DNA of 64,000 nucleotides from Meandrina meandrites (taxonomy: Eukaryota; Cnidaria; Anthozoa; Scleractinia; Meandrinidae). Below the pieces are notes generated by a model. It worked only from the letters and a program-made list of their open reading frames with translations, was not told where the DNA came from and searched no databases. Made by a program: the position numbers and the translations under genes. The first letter of the stretch is position 1, and the number at the start of each line of letters is the position of its first letter. Positions 58,660 through 64,000 of this stretch are shown in pieces. Location: NCBI GenBank assembly GCA_963693305.1, contig OY855906.1, forward strand, positions 31,772,991 through 31,836,990. Reading direction: 5' to 3'.

Positions 58660-59140
58660 AGAATTTCTTTCTCCTTATTATTTTTGTCTGTTGTTTCTTA
58701 CTTTATAATCACAGGACACACAAATATTAACATTTGTACTTTTATACTTTTTGACTTGATAATGGCGTACGGTAGCGCCGAAACGTCGTCTGCTAACTTG
58801 TAAAGTTTTTACAGTGATATTTAAAAAAACATTTTGTTTAACTTTTCAATCAAATCATTTTTTATAGATCGTTAAAAATAGAACAGCTCTAATGGCTCAC
58901 TTCAATTAATGTAAAGACGGTAACCTTCTTAGAGTAAACCGGATAACGACAGCAATTTTAATCTACGGCCCGTTTGATATGACATAAACTTACTCATTCT
59001 CAGTTAATATCTTCTATATCTTTAAAAGCGTCCAAAAAAAACAGAAAACCTGCCATCATTCACATATTGACGAGTTTAATACCACCGTGAGAAACAGGAG
59101 TCATTTGTAGTCTGTTGTTACAGAGAAACAAGAAAGACTA
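58660..59140. other. No gene seen
   Basis: AT-rich; the first 150 bases may be the 3' UTR of the Penelope-like copy. Confidence 0.3.
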
Positions 59141-59147
59141 TCTTCTG

Positions 59148-59504
59148 AGGTAGGACTTCGAGTTGGATTTGGAGTTGGATTTTCGAGTTGGATTTCCGAG
59201 TACTGTCCCAGAATAAACCAAATTTTTAAAACATAATTTCAATGCTGTAGGCATTAATACATATGTGATATAATGTCGCCCTAACAAACAAATGGAAGCA
59301 AATCGCAAGCAAACAGAAGTGGAACTAACCGCGCACGAGAACCGGAGTGGAAGATACCGCAAGCAAACGGGGGTGAGGATAACCGTAAGCAATCCCGGCC
59401 AAAACTCCAACTCAAAAATCCAACTTGAAAGTCCAACCTGAAATCCATCTCGAAAATCCGGCTCGAAAATCCAACTCGAAAGTCCAGCTCAAAATCCTAA
59501 CCCT
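59148..59504. mobile_element. Foldback-like element whose ends are 13 bp tandem arrays
   Basis: The left end (59150-59201) repeats TCGAGTTGGATTT about four times. The right end (59401-59504) repeats the inverse, AAATCCAACTCGA, about seven times with variation. The outermost bases (AGGTAGGA / TCCTAACCCT) are roughly inverted too. The core is about 200 bases with its own loose 'gcaagcaaacggaag' repetition. Confidence 0.65.
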
Positions 59505-62500
59505 GTAAATAGGCAACTTCCAGAGAAACAGTTTTGAAGGTTAGCTGGTACAGAAAGAGAAATTGACCAAAAAAGGTGTATTCTTGTGTTTCCAAAAACT
59601 ACGTCACTGCAGTTTTGCACAAGTATCACATTCCTAAAATCTTACATCAAAGTCAATCAAAAGTAGACAAATGTATGATAAATGAGGTTAAGAGAACGGG
59701 AGAAAATAGAAACCAAAAGTAGTACTATATGGAAACGGACTATTTTACAATCGGAGCGCTTTTTTGATTTTTCCGAGGAGCGGCTTGCAATGGGAAATAT
59801 ATTTTAGATTTCCTAAGTCAGACATTCACATTAAAAACGTTAAAAGGAAATTAAAAAAAATCCGAATCTGAAATACACCGTACCAAGGATGCGAAGTTTA
59901 AAAATGACTGACTTCAGGTCCTTTGATCTTTCCGAAGCGTAGCTAGCCCGTGAAAACGTTCACTACAGAAATAACGGACTTTCTTAAAAGCTTAAAGGAA
60001 ATTATGATCTCATCATGTGCTATACTTTCTTCAAGTAACTATGGGTTAAGTGTGCAGTATTGAGTGCGATTAAATCGAATATAGGTAAAAGCTTGTACTT
60101 ACCGAGAGAAAGTAACATTAGTGTTTAATGCTCAAAGGAAAGTCTCAGGTTGGTTTTAATGAGTGGCGAATTGAAGTTTTTCTTTGCGGCAGATGTTAAA
60201 ACTGCCATTAAAGTATTAATGTCGTACAGTTTGTCAACGTTTACTTTAAGAACAGAATGCTTTTATCAATTCAGTCCACAAACTTCAGATGTTACCGATT
60301 AAGACAAAATCAATGCAAAATGACCGATTTGTCATTTCCGATGGGAAAGATAATGTCCTGCATTCTTTTTGCCCCTTGAAATTTTTAACAACAAACGTGG
60401 TAAAACTCTTAATTTAGACATCTTATTTTCCTTTTGCGGAAAGCACAAGAAAAATCTTAATTCAAAAATAATGGAAATATACTTTTCTTTCCGGTAACGC
60501 TACTTTGATGTGATTTATACGCAGTTGTTAGTCAAATACTATATGTAAAGTCGAAATTAAATAATCAAAACATGAGAAAATAATAATAAAAAACACTTAA
60601 AATAGGAAGACTTGCCTTTACTCTGACATTTGTGTACAGAATTGTCGGCTTTGAAAGATACAAACAAAATATAGTTTTTGTAACTGAAAATGGAAAATAA
60701 ACTTTCTGAGCCATTAATTCTTTTTTGACAAGTTATCGAAACAAAGAAAAATGCAAAGTGGTGTCGCTAATTTAATCGAAACTTACCTTTATAGAAACTC
60801 CAGCGGCCGAGTAAGTGTATGTTTAGTACCATTATCATTCACGTTGTCATGCAGGCACCTACTAGTAGTATTTCGGTTTTAAATCCAAAAGCGCTGTGTT
60901 TGAGCTGACTTCCATCTTAAAGCTAATATGATGAAAGCGGTTCATTTGAATACTAATGAACATCGAACGGATAAATAATTTTTGTATTTTTTGACTCAAA
61001 ATATCATGATTTCAAAACCACACGCTTGTTCAACGGGCGTTGTTGGTGAACGTTCAAAATTGCAATTGTTTGTGTTATCACAAACATCAGGGCAAATCTT
61101 ATCTTTGTGGAAATAAAGACAAGGAATTAATTCACTTCAAGTCTTTAACCCACTCAAATTTTAACTGATAATGCTCGTTTCCTATAAAATGTTACTAAAA
61201 ACATTCAATTGAAAGTAATGTGCTTATATATTCTGTACAAGATAGTAGAAATAACTAAAAATTGAACCTCAGTAGAACTGAAGATAAGCGCTGGAAACAT
61301 AATACTTACATGTACGGTTATATCCTTAATGTTTTCTTTTTCTCAATAGATCTAATGACTGGGTATTGCGCGGAATAGAAGAGTTGATGACGTAACGGGC
61401 AAAAACCTGTTTTGCTAGATAATACTTATTTTGTACGGGAGACAACCAATAAACACGCTGTAGAAGAAAATTAACGGATATTTGAAATTGATAACAGTGT
61501 TAATAAGTGACTTACGTATTCATGAAGTAAGTAAGGAAGTAAGTAAGTATAAGTAACCCCAAAAATATTTCGAACGATTCAAAGATAACCGAAGACGTCT
61601 ATTTTTTTTATAAAGGTTGCTGTATATACTGGATATAATATCCAATCTTTAAATAATTAAAATTTCGGCAAATCCAAATCCTTTAAGGACTAGATTGTTA
61701 TGGTAAAATCGTGTATATTTACTCTAACTTCATGCGATATATTAGTTTGTGCCAAACATGAAAGGTGCAAAACTTGTGTTTACACATCAAAAGCGTGATT
61801 AATATTTTCTGCTGCTTTATATCATTACCATTTCTGGACTGATTAAAGGCCATTGTTGATTGTTTACTTAAAATTCAAAATATGAATGGAAACGAAAATG
61901 AGTTCTTTTTCTGTTCATTACTTATTCAGAAACAGATGGTATTTTGGTCGAGATAGAACTTTAATGTCCCAAATCTTATTATCAAAAATGGCAGAAAGCG
62001 AAATTCAAACCATCGGAAAAAGCATGGAAACTTTGAGGGGGTATTCGGTCTTTGCGAGTTGCGGGTGATTTTTGAGCGTAACGGGTTAAGGTCGCAAGTC
62101 ACAGGTAAATTTGCAGGACCAATTTTGCGAGTAAGTTGTAACTTAAAGCAACACAAGCTTTGACATAGACACTTTTCAGAAATGGCGTCGGCATTTAAAT
62201 ATTAATACTTATACATCCTGAGCCTCACATTCACGTAGAAACAACTTCTGTCTATAAAGATCCAAACGAGGCTAAGATGTACAAAGTATTGTTATTCAAA
62301 ACTGGACGCCATTTATGCAAAGTGTCCAGTAGTATATAGCGTTTTCACCAAGATAACAAGATCATTTTGCTTGCATAAAAACATCAACAAACTCAGAGAT
62401 TGTTGAGTTTAGGTGGAAAGGAATATAGTCCTTTTTTCATTACGAGCTTTAGCCTAAAAAACAATTCTACCCAGGAGGTCGTTTAATCTTGTACAAGACC

Positions 62501-63248
62501 TGTCATCGTATGCCAGGAACTGTGACATGAAACTGGACCGCAGACCTGTTTCTTTTGCCACTCTCTGAATTCACGGTTTTGAAAAAGGTCTCGTGTGGTC
62601 GTAATTAATTCAGTAACATATTCAGTGAATCTTCTTAAGGAGTGTTTTTCGCTTAACTGCCATTTTAATAGGCGTTTGCGAGACTTCAAAGCAATGCTTA
62701 TTGTTCCTGAAAACTTTCCTGGCAACACTATTAAGTCTAAGCCGGCATTTTTGTATCTGCACTACGCGAGATTGGAAACACATCATTGGTTATGATATCC
62801 ACAACAAAGCCGCGCGAGCAGAGGAAAATCGACACCAGTAATAGCTGGATCAGTATTAGTTTCGATACGCGGTAATAAGAGGAATACACGAAAGGCACGA
62901 AAAGTGTCGCTTTGAAGGATTCCATTGGAATTAATTTTATTTCTTGAGGAGTATCTGTACGCATCTTCGATGCATTTTCTATGTAATATAGTCCTGGCTA
63001 TATTTTTATTGCAAGTATAGACGATTGCGCGTGGTATATTGCCGTAGGTTCTATAAGGCAATGTCATGTGACTTTCTAAGGTTACTGTAGACCTGCGTGG
63101 CCCACATTTTGCAAAAAAAAACAAATTTCTTCGCTCATTCTGAAGCTAAAATATTGATTAATGGTTTGGTGAAAAAATTAATTTAAAATTGTTAAATGAT
63201 TGCGAGATATCGAAGAAAAACTTCTTTTGAGAAGAGTTAATCAATAGC
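59505..63248. other. Gene-free stretch
   Basis: No exon or complete element is supported. An (AAGT)n-type microsatellite lies at 61524-61556. Opposite-strand overlapping frames at 62483-63124 have no recognisable domain. Confidence 0.35.
61524..61556. repeat. (AAGT)n microsatellite
   Basis: About seven imperfect AAGT units. Confidence 0.85.
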
Positions 63249-63252
63249 TTAA

Positions 63253-63909
63253 GGACGTTCGCGCTAATTGTTTATGCGCATCCTTACTGCGCACGTAATT
63301 CCTGACGTACCGCTACGCCACGTCATGCATCGAGCGCGGGCGCTGAGGAAACTTTCCAACCACATATAGGGTGAGTAGCCGTTGCGATAACTTCGCTTGC
63401 AGTTTGCTCGCTTAAATGGTCGGTGACCCCTACTTTTTTCTTAACAGATCACTTTTGTTAACGATTATCTACGTTTTGTGAGAAAATGAAAAAAATCTAT
63501 CGATTAAAAGGTTGATTTTTTTTGCCCCACGCACGTTCGAATTCCGGTTTTTGATCTTTTCGTTGTGCCGTACGACGGGTTCAAATGCCTCTTCCAGGGC
63601 TAAGTTTTGCATAAAAGATGGCAACACTTAAAATTATTTATGCAACAGACGCACTTCTTCAAAATATCACAAAGATCGTTTGCCTCCGTTTTCTCATCAT
63701 CGATAATTTAAACTACAAACCTTGAAAGCCGTGCGAAATTACGTGCGCCAATTTTTCAAAATCAGGGTAGTTTTCTACAGACTTTATCTCTGAAACGAAG
63801 TCGGTGACCCCCACTTTTTTTTGCATTTCTGACACAAGTAACTCATTATCCGTCCTCAGTAAAAATTTTAGAAAAATCTATCGACTAGAAAATTTTCGCG
63901 CGAACGTCC
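63253..63909. mobile_element. TTAA-flanked element, family copy 3 (complete, 657 bp)
   Basis: The ends GGACGTTCGCGC and, inverted, GGACGTTCGCGC are each bordered by TTAA (63249-63252, 63910-63913). The interior matches 25467-26062 end to end. TTAA target sites with short TIRs suggest piggyBac-like mobilisation, but no transposase is present and the assignment is inference. Confidence 0.82.
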
Positions 63910-64000
63910 TTAAGGTGTTGTAATCCTAACTAAGCATAGGGCGCCCTGCGGATTGTTCGCGGTAAACTTTATCTGGCGACTCGAATAACAAAGATATTTT

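Overview
This is nuclear DNA of an animal, most likely an anthozoan cnidarian such as a stony coral. The case rests on AT-rich sequence, very low coding density, intronless class A GPCR genes of the kind expanded in cnidarians, and many short inverted-repeat (MITE-like) elements with G/C homopolymer runs. The species cannot be named from sequence alone. There are no bacterial operons, CRISPR arrays or rRNA genes, and I found no convincing functional tRNA gene.

Convincing protein genes are few. At the left end is a tandem pair encoding a 176-residue protein: a right-hand fragment (1-333) and a complete copy (3781-4311). The protein has a conserved His, an Asn-Cys-rich helix start and a hydrophobic C-terminal tail. 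I suggest, as inference only, a membrane-anchored permuted-papain (LRAT/PLAAT/PPPDE-like) protein. Three intact single-exon class A GPCRs follow: A (8094-9131, minus), B (52277-53314, plus) and C (57035-58060, minus). They are clear paralogues, each with an ERY motif and Phe instead of Trp at 6.48. Ligands are unknown. B and C have strong 3' splice-site-like sequences just upstream of the ATG, suggesting 5' UTR introns.

Most of the rest is mobile-element debris, often with readable termini and target-site duplications (TSDs): a 909 bp element with a 6 bp TSD (1357-2265); a 255 bp element with a 9 bp TSD nested inside a tRNA-derived SINE (7372-7942); Harbinger-like elements with 3 bp TSDs (9752-9980, 22738-25463, 50363-50535); pogo/Tigger-like elements with TA ends (15734-16400, 41397-41533); a TTAA-flanked family in up to three copies (25467, 36933, 63253); a 1.1 kb near-perfect foldback with a 7-8 bp TSD (46629-47747); a 5.4 kb structure with 1.3 kb inverted arms (17296-22737); two more SINE-like copies (48.2 kb, 56.6 kb); and a decayed Penelope-like GIY-YIG fragment (58307-58650).

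The long stretches at about 10-15.7, 26-32, 42-45 and 53.6-56.6 kb and 59.5-63.2 kb show no coding exon that I can defend. They may be intergenic or intronic. Short exons of multi-exon genes cannot be excluded by reading alone.
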